Source of the DNA: MPNO01 sp965200535
GTDB lineage: Bacteria; Pseudomonadota; Alphaproteobacteria; MPNO01
Direction: 5' to 3'
Assembly (NCBI GenBank): GCA_965200535.1
Contig: CBDAUF010000002.1
Coordinates: 1,054,001-1,118,000 of the forward strand
Length of the DNA: 64,000 nucleotides
The notes under the pieces are model-generated. The model did no database searches. It was not told the DNA's origin and saw only the letters and a program-made list of their open reading frames with translations. Of the stretch, positions 16,455 to 25,039 are shown piece after piece (position 1 is the first letter of the stretch; every line of letters starts with the position of its first letter). A program made the translations under genes and the position numbers.

Positions 16455-17030
16455 ATGGCGCGTGTGCGCGGCCGGCGAAACATCGCGACCGCCGCCGGGT
16501 TGATGGCGGTGGTCGTCGCGATGGGCGGGCTCGCCTACGCCTCGGTTCCGCTTTACCGCTGGTTCTGCCAGGTGACGGGTTACGGCGGAACGACGCAGGT
16601 TGCCGCGGCCGCCCCGGCGGCGGCGCACGACCGGTCGGTCACCGTCCGCTTCAATGCCGACGTGAATTCGCGCCTGCCGTGGCGGTTTCAGCCGGTCGAG
16701 CGCAGCATCCGGGTCAAGCTGGGCGAGGAGGCGCTCGCCTTCTACCGCGCGCGCAATATCGGCGACCGCCCGGTCACCGGAACCGCGACGTTCAACGTCA
16801 CACCGCTCAAGGCCGGCCCGTATTTTGCCAAGCTGGACTGCTTCTGCTTCACCGAGCAGACCCTTGCAGCGGGGCACAGCGTCGATATGCCGGTCTCGTT
16901 CTACGTCGATCCGGAGATGGCGAAAGACCGCAATCTCGACGACGTGAAGACGATCACCCTGTCCTACACCTTCTTCCCGGTACCTGGACGGACCGCAAGC
17001 CGGGCCGATCCGCGGACCGCCGCCAACTGA
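16455..17030 (+). CDS. ctaG: Cytochrome c oxidase assembly protein Cox11/CtaG
   Basis: Copper chaperone that delivers copper to CuB of subunit I. The 191-residue protein has one N-terminal transmembrane helix (AAGLMAVVVAMGGLAYASVP), the motif VPLYRWFCQVTGYGGTTQ, the copper-binding pair in KLDCFCFTEQTL, and a periplasmic immunoglobulin-like domain ending in TLSYTFFPV. It starts one base after the small upstream gene and precedes ctaE by 14 bases. Confidence 0.95.
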   Translation: MARVRGRRNIATAAGLMAVVVAMGGLAYASVPLYRWFCQVTGYGGTTQVAAAAPAAAHDRSVTVRFNADVNSRLPWRFQPVERSIRVKLGEEALAFYRARNIGDRPVTGTATFNVTPLKAGPYFAKLDCFCFTEQTLAAGHSVDMPVSFYVDPEMAKDRNLDDVKTITLSYTFFPVPGRTASRADPRTAAN

Positions 17031-17044
17031 GAGAGGGGCAAGCC

Positions 17045-17884
17045 ATGGCGCCAGCCGATACGGCAGCCGAATACACCCACCACGGCCAAAAGCATCCCTA
17101 TCATCTGGTCGATCCCAGCCCGTGGCCCGCGGTCGGGGCGACGGCGGCCGGCATGCTGTTTATCGGCGCCGTCTGGTACATGCACGAGGACTCCTGGTGG
17201 TTGATGGCGCTCGGCTTCGTCGGCATCGCCGTCACCATGATCGGCTGGTGGCGCGACGTGATCCGCGAGGCCACCTTCGAGGGGCACCACACGCCGATCG
17301 TGCAGATCGGCATGCGCTACGGCATGGCGCTGTTCATCGCCTCGGAGGTGATGTTCTTCGTTGCTTGGTTCTGGGCTTATTTCAATGCCGGACTGTTCCC
17401 CACCGCGGCGATCGAAAACCTGTGGCCGCCGCCCGACATCGTCACCTTCGACCCGTGGGATCTGCCGTTCCTGAATACGCTTATCCTCCTCATGTCGGGC
17501 GTCACCGTGACCTGGGCGCATCACGCGCTCCGGGAAGGCAACCGCCGCCATGTCCTGCAAGGCCTCGGGCTGACCATCGGGCTCGGTATCCTGTTCACCT
17601 GCGTACAGGCTTACGAATACAGCCACGCCGCCTTCGCCTTCTCCGACGGTATCTATCCGAGCACCTTCTTCATGGCGACCGGCTTCCACGGCTTCCACGT
17701 CCTGGTGGGCACGATCTTCCTGATCGTCTGCTTCTTCCGGGCGTACGCCAACCACTTCACGCCGGATCACCATTTCGGCTTTGAGGCGGCCGCCTGGTAC
17801 TGGCATTTCGTCGACGTCGTCTGGCTGTTCCTGTTCTGCTGCATCTATATCTGGGGCGCCGGCGCCAACGCGGGGGGCCATTAG
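17045..17884 (+). CDS. ctaE: Cytochrome c oxidase subunit III
   Basis: Non-catalytic core subunit with seven transmembrane helices, 279 residues. Signature stretches include KHPYHLVDPSPWP at the N-terminus, ASEVMFFVAWFWAYF, GVTVTWAHHALREG, ATGFHGFHVLVGTIFL and WYWHFVDVVWLFLF. GAGGGGC lies before the ATG. The stop is TAG, followed after 7 bases by the DUF983 gene. Confidence 0.97.
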   Translation: MAPADTAAEYTHHGQKHPYHLVDPSPWPAVGATAAGMLFIGAVWYMHEDSWWLMALGFVGIAVTMIGWWRDVIREATFEGHHTPIVQIGMRYGMALFIASEVMFFVAWFWAYFNAGLFPTAAIENLWPPPDIVTFDPWDLPFLNTLILLMSGVTVTWAHHALREGNRRHVLQGLGLTIGLGILFTCVQAYEYSHAAFAFSDGIYPSTFFMATGFHGFHVLVGTIFLIVCFFRAYANHFTPDHHFGFEAAAWYWHFVDVVWLFLFCCIYIWGAGANAGGH

Positions 17885-17891
17885 ACACCGG

Positions 17892-18269
17892 ATGGCCGGG
17901 CCCGGCGCATACCCGCCGCGGTCTCCCCTCGCCACCGGCCTTGCCTGCCGCTGCCCCCGCTGCGGCGCGGGGCCGCTCTACGACGGTCTGCTCGCGGTTG
18001 CCGACGAATGTGCGGCATGCGGGCTCGACCTGCGGCCGCACGACAGCGGCGACGGCCCGGCGGTATTCGTGGTCCTGATCCTGGGCGCTGTCGTCGTTGC
18101 GCTCGCGTTCTGGCTGGAGACCGCCGTCGCACCGCCGATGTGGCTGCACATGGCGGTATGGCCGCCGGCGATCCTCGTCCTTGCGCCGCTGCTGCTGCGC
18201 CCCGCGAAGGGGCTGTTGGTCGCGCTCCACTACCGGAACCTGCGCCATGAGTACGACGGGTCGGGCTGA
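17892..18269 (+). CDS. DUF983 membrane protein with zinc ribbon
   Basis: The 125-residue protein has two CxxC pairs, CRCPRCGAGPLY and CAACGL, followed by two transmembrane helices (VVLILGAVVVALAFWLE and the segment near PAILVLAPLLLRP). DUF983 proteins nearly always lie beside ctaE and SURF1 in alphaproteobacteria, so a role in oxidase assembly or metal handling is inferred; no activity is known. Its 3' end overlaps the SURF1 start by 23 bases. Confidence 0.85.
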   Translation: MAGPGAYPPRSPLATGLACRCPRCGAGPLYDGLLAVADECAACGLDLRPHDSGDGPAVFVVLILGAVVVALAFWLETAVAPPMWLHMAVWPPAILVLAPLLLRPAKGLLVALHYRNLRHEYDGSG

Positions 18270-18975
18270 GCGGCCGCGCCGCCGTTTCCGCCCGACGCTT
18301 TGGTCCGCCGTCGCCGCTGCCCCCGTTCTGGCGGCGCTCGTCGGCCTCGGCACATGGCAGGTCCACCGCCTGGAATGGAAGGAGGCGATTATCGCCGAGC
18401 GTGCGGCGCAGCTCGCGGCCCCGCCGGTCGCGGTCGGGCGGGGAATGGGAACGGGTCCCGATCTCGCCTTCCGCCGGGCCGCGGCGACCGGGCGGTTTCT
18501 CCATTCCCGGGCGTTCCGCATCGTCAACCGCACCCATCGCGGCCGCGCCGGTTTCGATATCGTCACCCCGTTTCGCCTCGGCCTCGGAGACCATCTCCTC
18601 GTCAACCGCGGCTGGGTTCCGGCGCACCGCCCCGTCCCCGCGGCAGGCCGGGACGGTCCGACGACGGTGACCGGAATCCTGCGCCGGCCGGAAAAGACCA
18701 GCCGCTGGGTACCCGACAACGACCCGGCCGGCGGGGTCTGGTACTATGCCGATCCGGCAGCGATGGCCAGCGTTGCCGGACTCGCAGGGGTGCGCGGGCT
18801 GGTTCTCGTCGCCGACGCCGCGACCGGCCCGGGAGATTTCCCGATCGCCAGAAAGGCCGCGGTCGAGATCCGCAACCGGCATCTCGAGTACGCCATGACC
18901 TGGTACGGGCTCGCTCTCGTACTGGCGGTCATCTATGTCCTGTTCCACTGGCGGCGCGAGGGAACCGCCCGATGA
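18247..18975 (+). CDS. SURF1-family cytochrome oxidase assembly protein
   Basis: SURF1 helps heme a insertion into subunit I. The 242-residue protein has the expected plan: an N-terminal transmembrane helix with LVGLGTWQVHRLEWKEAII, a periplasmic domain with LLVNRGWVPAHR, and a C-terminal helix LEYAMTWYGLALVLAVIYV. The start (MSTTGRAERPRRR) lies inside the DUF983 gene. Its TGA overlaps the start of the M32 peptidase gene (ATGA). Confidence 0.92.
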   Translation: MSTTGRAERPRRRFRPTLWSAVAAAPVLAALVGLGTWQVHRLEWKEAIIAERAAQLAAPPVAVGRGMGTGPDLAFRRAAATGRFLHSRAFRIVNRTHRGRAGFDIVTPFRLGLGDHLLVNRGWVPAHRPVPAAGRDGPTTVTGILRRPEKTSRWVPDNDPAGGVWYYADPAAMASVAGLAGVRGLVLVADAATGPGDFPIARKAAVEIRNRHLEYAMTWYGLALVLAVIYVLFHWRREGTAR

Positions 18976-20480
18976 CAGGGAAGAAGAGCAGTTACGACAT
19001 CCTGGCGGCGCGCTTCGGGGAAATCGGCGCGCTCGGCGAGGCGGTGCGCGTCCTGAGTTGGGACCGGTCCGTGAACATGCCGCGCAACGGCGCGGCCGCG
19101 CGCGCCGAACAGATCGCGGCTCTCAAGCGGGTGGTGCACGGGAAGGTCACGGACCCGGCGGTGCCGGACCTGCTCGACGCGGCCGCGGACGAGGCCGCCG
19201 GCGATCCCTGGCGCACCGCCAATGTGCGGGAGATGCGCCGCAAATGGGTTCATGCGTCCGCGGTCGACGCCGACCTCATCGCGGCGATGGCGCAGGCCGA
19301 CGGCGCGTGCGAGATGGTCTGGCGCGGCGCCCGCGAGGCGGACGACTACGCCGCCGTCAAGCCGTATCTCCGAACCGTTCTCGATCTCGTCCGCCGTTCG
19401 GGCGAGGCGAAGGCGGACGCGCTCGGATGTTCGGCCTACGAAGCCCTGATGGACATGTACGAACCGGGCGCGCGGGTGCAGCGGATCGACTCCCTGTTTG
19501 CCGACCTCGCAGCCTTCCTCCCGGCGTTCCTCGACCGCGTGCTCAAGGCCCAGGAAAGCGCGCCGCCGTCCCTGCCGATGGAAGGCCCGTTCCCGGCCGC
19601 AGCGCAGCATGCGCTGGGCGAGCGGCTGATGGAGCAGCTCGGCTTCGACTTCGACGGCGGGCGGCTCGACGTCAGCCTGCACCCGTTCTGCAGCGGCGTG
19701 CCCGACGATGTGCGCATCACCACCCGGTACGACGAGGCGGACTTCGCCCAGAGCATCATGGCGGTGCTGCACGAGACCGGCCACGCATTCTACGAGAAGG
19801 GCCTGCCGCGGGACTGGCGCCGACAGCCGGTGGGTGCGGCGCGCGGCATGGCGGTGCACGAGAGCCAGTCGCTGATCGTCGAGATGCAGGCCTGCCGGTC
19901 GGCGGAATTCATCGGTTTTCTGGCCCCGCTCGCGCGCGAATTTCTCGGCGGCGAGGGGCCGGCGTGGTCGGCCGGCAATCTGTGCCGGCACTACCGCCGG
20001 GTCGTCCGCGGCCTGATCCGGGTCGATGCGGACGAGGTGACTTATCCGGCCCATGTGATCCTGCGCTACCGGCTCGAACGCGCCCTGATCGAGGGCGGTC
20101 TATCTCTCGACGACCTGCCGGATGCGTGGGCCGACGGGCTCGATGCGCTGCTCGGCATCCGGCCGCCCGACGATGCGCGCGGCTGCCTGCAGGACATCCA
20201 CTGGTATTGCGGCGCCTGGGGGTATTTCCCGACCTATGCGCTGGGTGCGCTGGCCGCCGCGCAGCTCTTCGCGGCTGCGACGGCGGCGCGCCCGGACATC
20301 CCGGGCGCTATCGCAAACGGCGACTTCGCGCCGTTGTTCGCCTGGCTCGGCGAGGCTGTGCACGGCAGGGGTTCGCTGCCGGCGACCACCGACGATCTGC
20401 TTGCCGAAGCGACCGGCGCGCCGCTCGGGACCGCGGCGTTCAAGCGGCACCTCGAGGCGCGCTACCTGCTCGGCGGTTGA
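18972..20480 (+). CDS. M32-family metallocarboxypeptidase (carboxypeptidase Taq)
   Basis: Zinc-dependent carboxypeptidase removing C-terminal residues; cytosolic, 502 residues, the normal size. The catalytic motif is LHETGHAFYEKGLP, followed by the third-ligand region MAVHESQSLIVEMQ and the conserved DEVTYPAHVILRY. The start codon overlaps the SURF1 stop by 4 bases, so it is translated with the oxidase-assembly genes although no link to respiration is known. The gene ends just before a palindromic hairpin at 20492. Confidence 0.93.
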   Translation: MTGKKSSYDILAARFGEIGALGEAVRVLSWDRSVNMPRNGAAARAEQIAALKRVVHGKVTDPAVPDLLDAAADEAAGDPWRTANVREMRRKWVHASAVDADLIAAMAQADGACEMVWRGAREADDYAAVKPYLRTVLDLVRRSGEAKADALGCSAYEALMDMYEPGARVQRIDSLFADLAAFLPAFLDRVLKAQESAPPSLPMEGPFPAAAQHALGERLMEQLGFDFDGGRLDVSLHPFCSGVPDDVRITTRYDEADFAQSIMAVLHETGHAFYEKGLPRDWRRQPVGAARGMAVHESQSLIVEMQACRSAEFIGFLAPLAREFLGGEGPAWSAGNLCRHYRRVVRGLIRVDADEVTYPAHVILRYRLERALIEGGLSLDDLPDAWADGLDALLGIRPPDDARGCLQDIHWYCGAWGYFPTYALGALAAAQLFAAATAARPDIPGAIANGDFAPLFAWLGEAVHGRGSLPATTDDLLAEATGAPLGTAAFKRHLEARYLLGG

Positions 20481-20491
20481 GGCCGCCGCTT

Positions 20492-20507
20492 CGCCCGCAT
20501 GCGGGCG
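20492..20507. terminator. Candidate bidirectional terminator hairpin
   Basis: CGCCCGCATGCGGGCG forms a 6-bp stem around a CATG loop in the 29-base gap between two convergent stop codons. A short TTT follows on the plus strand, so it could end both the cox-M32 transcript and the leftward MFS transcript, though the U-tract is too short for a confident intrinsic terminator. Confidence 0.4.
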
Positions 20508-20509
20508 TT

Positions 20510-21751
20510 TCAGGCCGCCGCCGGCACCCGGACGAAGCCGGTCCGGTGCGGTTCGTGCACCAGCATCGACAGGAACGCTGCCAGCAGGGCGAGGCCGAAG
20601 GATGCGATCCACATCCAGTCGTACTGCGCGAACAGGTCGAACAGCCAGCCGCCGGCGAATGACCCGAGCGCCCCGCCCACAGAGTGGAGCGAGAACAGGA
20701 GGCCCATCGTCAGGCCCATGATTCTGAGCCCCATATGGGTTGCGACGATGTTGGCGACGACCGGGAAGGTGGCGAAGTCGAACAGGCCGAACAGTGCGGC
20801 GAAGGTAAAGAGCAGCACCGAATCGCCCGGGATGAACATCAGCAGAATGAAACAGAGTGCGCGCAGGAAGTAGATCAAGGCGAGCAGCGCGGGGCGGTGA
20901 AAGCGGTCGGCAGCCGCACCGAAGCCGATGATCCCCATCGCCGAGGTCGTCGCCAGGACGCCGAACGCCGTCGCACCCTCGATCGGGGGGAAGCCACATG
21001 CCGCCGCGTAAGGCAGGAAATGGATGCGGATCGCGCCGATCGTGGTGAACCCGCAGACGATATAGCCGATGCCCAGCAGCCAGAAGGTGCGGTCGCGCAT
21101 CAGATAGCCGAGACGCTCCCAAACGGTGTTGCCGGCGTCGGCCTGCGGGCCGCGCATCCGCCCTTCCGGCGCCTCGCGCCGGATCAGCACCCAGGTGAGC
21201 AGGGCTGTGGCGACCAGAAGCAGGCCGATGACCAGGAAACTCGCCCGCCAGCCGATCGCCGCCAACCCGAGGGCGAGCAGGGGCATCAGGACGAGCTGCC
21301 CTCCGGTTGCGCCGGAGGTGGCAATTCCGGTCGCAAGCCCGCGCCCGCGGTCGAAATAGAGCGCGACGGTGGTGCCGATCAGCGGCGCCGAGATCGCCGA
21401 GAAGCCGATCCCGCCGATCAACCCGAAGGCGACGATGAAGTGCCAACCCTCCCACATGCCCGCGGTAAGGGCGACGCCGACGGCGGTCAGCAGAATCGCC
21501 CCCACATAGACCGCGCGCCCGCCGTAACGGTCGAGCGCCATGCCGGCGATCGGCGAACCCACCGCCATCACGGTCAGCATCACCGACCCGCCCACTGAGA
21601 TGAAGGTCCGGTCCCAGGCGAACGCCTTCTCCCATTCCGGGATCAGCAGGCCGAGCGAGGATCGGGCGCCCATGACCAGGCTGAGAACCAGAAACAGGAC
21701 GCCGACGACAAGCCAGCCGTAAGGGTTCTCGCGGATCATTCGAAGGGGCAT
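20510..21751 (-). CDS. Major facilitator superfamily transporter
   Basis: The protein has about 413 residues and twelve predicted transmembrane segments. The loop 2-3 signature appears as GMALDRYGGRAV, and the second half carries the related GFGAAADRFHRP. Overall sequence (RSSLGLLIPEW, YFDRGRGLATGIATSG) resembles the monocarboxylate / oxalate-formate antiporter group, so an organic-acid substrate is likely but not shown. The start is ATG at 21751 (MPLRMIREN); an upstream TTG and an ATG at 21739 are alternatives. It is divergent from the second COG0523 GTPase. Confidence 0.85.
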   Translation of the reverse strand: MPLRMIRENPYGWLVVGVLFLVLSLVMGARSSLGLLIPEWEKAFAWDRTFISVGGSVMLTVMAVGSPIAGMALDRYGGRAVYVGAILLTAVGVALTAGMWEGWHFIVAFGLIGGIGFSAISAPLIGTTVALYFDRGRGLATGIATSGATGGQLVLMPLLALGLAAIGWRASFLVIGLLLVATALLTWVLIRREAPEGRMRGPQADAGNTVWERLGYLMRDRTFWLLGIGYIVCGFTTIGAIRIHFLPYAAACGFPPIEGATAFGVLATTSAMGIIGFGAAADRFHRPALLALIYFLRALCFILLMFIPGDSVLLFTFAALFGLFDFATFPVVANIVATHMGLRIMGLTMGLLFSLHSVGGALGSFAGGWLFDLFAQYDWMWIASFGLALLAAFLSMLVHEPHRTGFVRVPAAA

Positions 21752-22114
21752 GAGGATGGCTGGGCGAGGTGACAACGGTGCGCCAGACCGAGTCTACAGC
21801 AGTTTCACGCCACGGGCGAACCGGTCCCCCTCCCCCTGGACCCGACGATAGGAGACGGGTGCAGGGGGCGGGAGCGTGTCGGCCTGAAGTCCGTCCCGGG
21901 GAGTTCCGCGACCTCGTTGTCGGGGCAAAGCCGCGGAGCGTAGGCGGCGCGGCCCGGCGAGATCGGCTGCGCCGTCGCCGACTACGTTGGCTTGGGCTGC
22001 GAGCCCCGAGCCGGGGCGATCCCGGGGACATTTGCCACCGTGCCGAAAATGGGGTAGCGGAGATCCGGATCGGGGGCCGGCTGCAACCGGCGGGTCCCCG
22101 GGGACCGATCGGTC
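21752..22114. other. Intergenic region between MFS gene and second COG0523 GTPase
   Basis: A 363-base divergent gap. It contains a stable short hairpin at 22003-22017 (GCCCCG, AGC loop, CGGGGC) not followed by T residues, and a perfect 14-bp palindrome at 22093-22106 next to the GTPase start. I checked it for a cobalamin riboswitch because of the neighbouring CobW-like gene and did not find the conserved boxes. No convincing promoter or small gene was seen. Confidence 0.5.
22093..22106. promoter_or_regulatory. Perfect palindrome before the GTPase start, possible operator
   Basis: GGTCCCCGGGGACC reads the same on both strands and ends 8 bases before the GTG start at 22115. It could be an operator, or a hairpin that affects ribosome access. 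It does not resemble AT-rich Zur or Fur boxes. In such GC-rich DNA a chance origin is possible. Confidence 0.25.
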
Positions 22115-23089
22115 GTGGAGGGAGCGTTGGACGCAGCGGCGGATATTGCGGCGCCGATTCCGGTTCACGTGCTCACCGGATTTCTCGGCAGCGGCAAGAC
22201 GACGCTTCTCAACCGCCTGCTTGCCTCGCCTGCGCTCGGCGACAGTGCGGTTATCGTCAACGAATTCGGCGAGGTCGCGGTCGATCACGCAATGGTCACG
22301 GAGGCCGCCGAGGAGATGGTGCTCCTCAAGAGCGGCTGCGTCTGCTGCTCGGTCCGCGGCGACCTCGTGGATTCGCTCTCCGACCTCGCCGGCCGGCGGC
22401 GGACCGGCGCGGTGCCGCGGTTCGCGCGGGTGGTCGTCGAGACCACCGGGCTTGCCGACCCCGCCCAGATCCTGCAGACCCTGGAGACCAGCCCGGCGCT
22501 GGTCGGCCGGTTTCGCGCCGGCGCGGTGACCGCGACCGTCGATGCGATCAACGGAATGGCGCAACTCGACCGGCGCGCCGAAGCGCGCCGCCAAGCCGCG
22601 GCGGCCGACCGCATCGTGCTCACCAAGCTCGATCTCGCCGGGGCCGGCGCGGAGAGGGCGCTGGCCGGCGCGGTGAGGCGGCTCAACCCCGTGGGCTCGG
22701 TGCTGCCGGGGGCAGCGGCCGATGCCGACACCCTGCTGATCCCGTCGAACCGGGCCGTCGGCCCCTTCGAGGAGACCGACGCCGGCGGCCACCGCGGGAT
22801 TGCGGCTCATTGTATCGTCATCCAGCGGCCGCTACGCTGGACCGGCTTCGTCCGCTGGCTCGATTCGCTGACCGCGTTGCGCGGCAACGACGTTCTGCGG
22901 ATCAAGGGCGTGGTGCGAACGCACGAGTTCGCTGCGCCGGTCGCGGTGAACGGTATCCATCACCTGCTGCACCCGCCGGCGGCGCTGGACGCATGGCCGG
23001 ACGGGCGCAGGGAAACGCGGCTCGTCGTCATCGCCGACGGGCTCGACGGGATCGACCTGCGGGCGGGGCTCGAGGCGGCAGGAGCGTAA
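22115..23089 (+). CDS. COG0523 (CobW/P47K) GTPase, second paralogue
   Basis: G3E-family GTPase of about 324 residues with Walker A GFLGSGKTT, NEFGEVAVDH, the metal site CVCC, ETTGLADPAQI and the nucleotide-base motif TKLD. The CobW C-terminal domain follows. Unlike the paralogue at 1825-2910 it has no histidine-rich loop. It starts with GTG; no ATG suits the family N-terminus. An LVIVD-repeat protein gene follows after 21 bases, probably on the same transcript, which hints at a metal-dependent enzyme in the adjacent catabolic genes as client; this is inference only. Confidence 0.85.
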   Translation: MEGALDAAADIAAPIPVHVLTGFLGSGKTTLLNRLLASPALGDSAVIVNEFGEVAVDHAMVTEAAEEMVLLKSGCVCCSVRGDLVDSLSDLAGRRRTGAVPRFARVVVETTGLADPAQILQTLETSPALVGRFRAGAVTATVDAINGMAQLDRRAEARRQAAAADRIVLTKLDLAGAGAERALAGAVRRLNPVGSVLPGAAADADTLLIPSNRAVGPFEETDAGGHRGIAAHCIVIQRPLRWTGFVRWLDSLTALRGNDVLRIKGVVRTHEFAAPVAVNGIHHLLHPPAALDAWPDGRRETRLVVIADGLDGIDLRAGLEAAGA

Positions 23090-23110
23090 ATCGACAGGAC
23101 GGAGGCCGGA

Positions 23111-24343
23111 ATGAGCCGTGACGAGGCGCGCAACATGAGGCTGCTCGCCCATGACCCGCTGGCCGGCTGGGGCGGGATGGGCGAGGGGATGGTCATCCAG
23201 GAGGCGGCCGGCGGGCGGCGCATCCTGTGGCTTGCCCACGAGGGGCCCCCGAAGAACTTCACCGGCGTCGACGTGACCGATCCGCGCAAGCCCAGGGTCG
23301 TCGTCCAGACCGACCTGCCGCACGGCAACATGCGGTCCAACTCGCTCGACCTGGTGGGCGACATCATGGCCGTCGCCTACCAGACCCGGGGGCCCGGCGG
23401 CCTGATCGATCCCGGGTTCGGGGTGGAGAACGCGGGGATCGAACTGTTCGACGTCGGCGATCCCGAACGGCCAAGGTCGATCGGTTTCTTCGACTGCACC
23501 GGGCCTCATTCGATGGGCGTGCATCAGCTTTGGTTCGCCGACGGGAAGTACATCCACTTCTCGGGCGGGGCGCCGGACTTCGAGCCGACCAACAGGTTCG
23601 ACTGCCAGTTCTACCGGTCGATCGACGTCTCGGATCCGTCAAGTCCGGTCGAGGTCGGGCGCTGGTGGCTGCCGGGGACGCGGGTGGGCGACGACGTACC
23701 GCCGCCGCGGCGCCATCCTGCGTTCGACATGGGGATCAGAGCGCACAACACCAACGTCTACCCGGAACGCCCCGACCGGGTCTATCTCGCCTATATCGAC
23801 GGCGGGATCTACATCCTCGACATTTCCGACATGGCCCACCCGAAGCCGGTCGGCCGCTGGAATCCCCATCCGCCGCAGAACGGTTTCAGCCATACCGTAC
23901 TGCCGCTGTTCGACCGCGATCTTCTGGTGGTGACCGACGAATGCATCCTCGACGCCGGCAAGGACTGGCCCAAGCTCACCTGGGTGCTCGACGCGCGGGA
24001 CGAGAGCAATCTGGTGCCGATCTCCACCCTGCCGCTGCCCCCGGTCGAGGAATTCAGCCAGCGCGGCGGGCGTTACGGGTCGCACAACATCCACGAGAAC
24101 CAGCCGGGCTCGTTCGTCTCCGATACCCTGATCTTCGGCACCTATTTCAGCGGCGGCATCCGGGTGCACGACCTTTCCGACCCGTACCGGCCCGAGGAGG
24201 TGGCGTATTACGTACCCGCCGCGCCCGAGGGCTCGCGCGTCGGCGCGATCCAGCTCAACGATGTCTTCGTCGACGAGAACCGGATCGTCTATACGGTCGA
24301 CCGTTTCACCGGCGGGCTTTACGTGCTCGAACTGGATATCTGA
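23111..24343 (+). CDS. LVIVD-repeat beta-propeller protein
   Basis: The protein has 410 residues built from repeated segments such as GVDVTDPRKPRVV, IELFDVGDPERPRSIG, SIDVSDPSSPVEVG, IYILDISDMAHPKPVG and RVHDLSDPYRPEEVAYY. These match the LVIVD / choice-of-anchor propeller repeats. It lacks a signal peptide, so it is probably cytosolic or exported by another route. No enzymatic residues are recognisable; similar proteins are usually annotated as hypothetical. GGAGG lies at 23101-23105 before the ATG. The 3' end overlaps the convergent gene at 24319-25035 by 25 bases. Confidence 0.75.
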   Translation: MSRDEARNMRLLAHDPLAGWGGMGEGMVIQEAAGGRRILWLAHEGPPKNFTGVDVTDPRKPRVVVQTDLPHGNMRSNSLDLVGDIMAVAYQTRGPGGLIDPGFGVENAGIELFDVGDPERPRSIGFFDCTGPHSMGVHQLWFADGKYIHFSGGAPDFEPTNRFDCQFYRSIDVSDPSSPVEVGRWWLPGTRVGDDVPPPRRHPAFDMGIRAHNTNVYPERPDRVYLAYIDGGIYILDISDMAHPKPVGRWNPHPPQNGFSHTVLPLFDRDLLVVTDECILDAGKDWPKLTWVLDARDESNLVPISTLPLPPVEEFSQRGGRYGSHNIHENQPGSFVSDTLIFGTYFSGGIRVHDLSDPYRPEEVAYYVPAAPEGSRVGAIQLNDVFVDENRIVYTVDRFTGGLYVLELDI

Positions 24344-25035
24344 GGTTCTGCGTAGGCCTCGAGCCCGCGCGCCTTGAACGGGCCGGAGGGGAGCGCCGCG
24401 CCGTCCATGAAGCGCTCGAACACGGGCGGCAGGCCGAGTTCCCCGATCTCCGTACCGGGCGGGCAACGAACGACAGCGACACCGGCCGCACGAAGCCGGG
24501 CGAGTTCCGCCCCGGGGTCGGGCGTCGTCCGCCGCTCGATCTCGACCGCCAGCAACGAATCGCCGGTCCAGAAGGCGCAGTCGGCGCGGATCCTGCGGTT
24601 TCCCGCCGGGAGCCATGCGCGCGGCAGCGGGCGCGGCGCGGCGAAGGCGAACGCCCGGTAGTCGAACAGCGAACCCGACGTTCCCAGCCGATCCTGCAAT
24701 GGCTCCGTTTCCTCGTGGATGCGGCGGCGGACATGGGCGAAATAGCGCCGGAGGAACGCGGCTCCGGGCCTCGACCACGGATCGGCGCGCGCGAGCGCGT
24801 CATTCTCGATCTGGCGCAATTCCTCGTCGGGCGCGCCGCGGAGGGGCTCGGGGATCGCGTACTGGCCGTCCTGGAGACGGAAAGGCCGCCCGTCCGCGCG
24901 GTCGATGACGACGTGCGGGACCGTGCATTGGAGGCGGCCGTCCGGTCCCTGCGCGATCCGGTCCTCCCGCCACGCCGCGCATCCGTAAGGGACGATCAGG
25001 CGGCTGTCCGCTCCGCGGCCGGGCCGCGGCGCCAT
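24319..25035 (-). CDS. Uncharacterised protein with PD-(D/E)xK-like segment
   Basis: I do not recognise a named family for this 238-residue protein. The C-terminal third has RIRADCAFWTGDSLLAVEIE (Asp152, Glu165, Glu167), a pattern like the D...ExK/ExE core of restriction-endonuclease-fold nucleases, in which a buried beta-hairpin carries the acidic residues. The canonical lysine is absent. The N-terminal half is charged and ends in a cluster of arginines (RRRIHEE). It starts 4 bases after the RidA-like gene and converges, with overlap, on the LVIVD gene. Function unknown. Confidence 0.55.
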   Translation of the reverse strand: MAPRPGRGADSRLIVPYGCAAWREDRIAQGPDGRLQCTVPHVVIDRADGRPFRLQDGQYAIPEPLRGAPDEELRQIENDALARADPWSRPGAAFLRRYFAHVRRRIHEETEPLQDRLGTSGSLFDYRAFAFAAPRPLPRAWLPAGNRRIRADCAFWTGDSLLAVEIERRTTPDPGAELARLRAAGVAVVRCPPGTEIGELGLPPVFERFMDGAALPSGPFKARGLEAYAEPQISSSST

Positions 25036-25039
25036 CCGG

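Noticed and set aside
12980..16483. An open frame of 1167 codons on the minus strand across the cox genes
   Set aside because: It is antisense to coxB, ctaD, ctaB and ctaG, is extremely rich in Arg, His, Asp and Glu, and matches no fold. GC-rich codon bias keeps opposite frames open.
21752..22114. Cobalamin riboswitch before the CobW-like gene
   Set aside because: A stretch reading GCCACCGTGCCG drew attention, but the B12 box and flanking conserved stems are absent.
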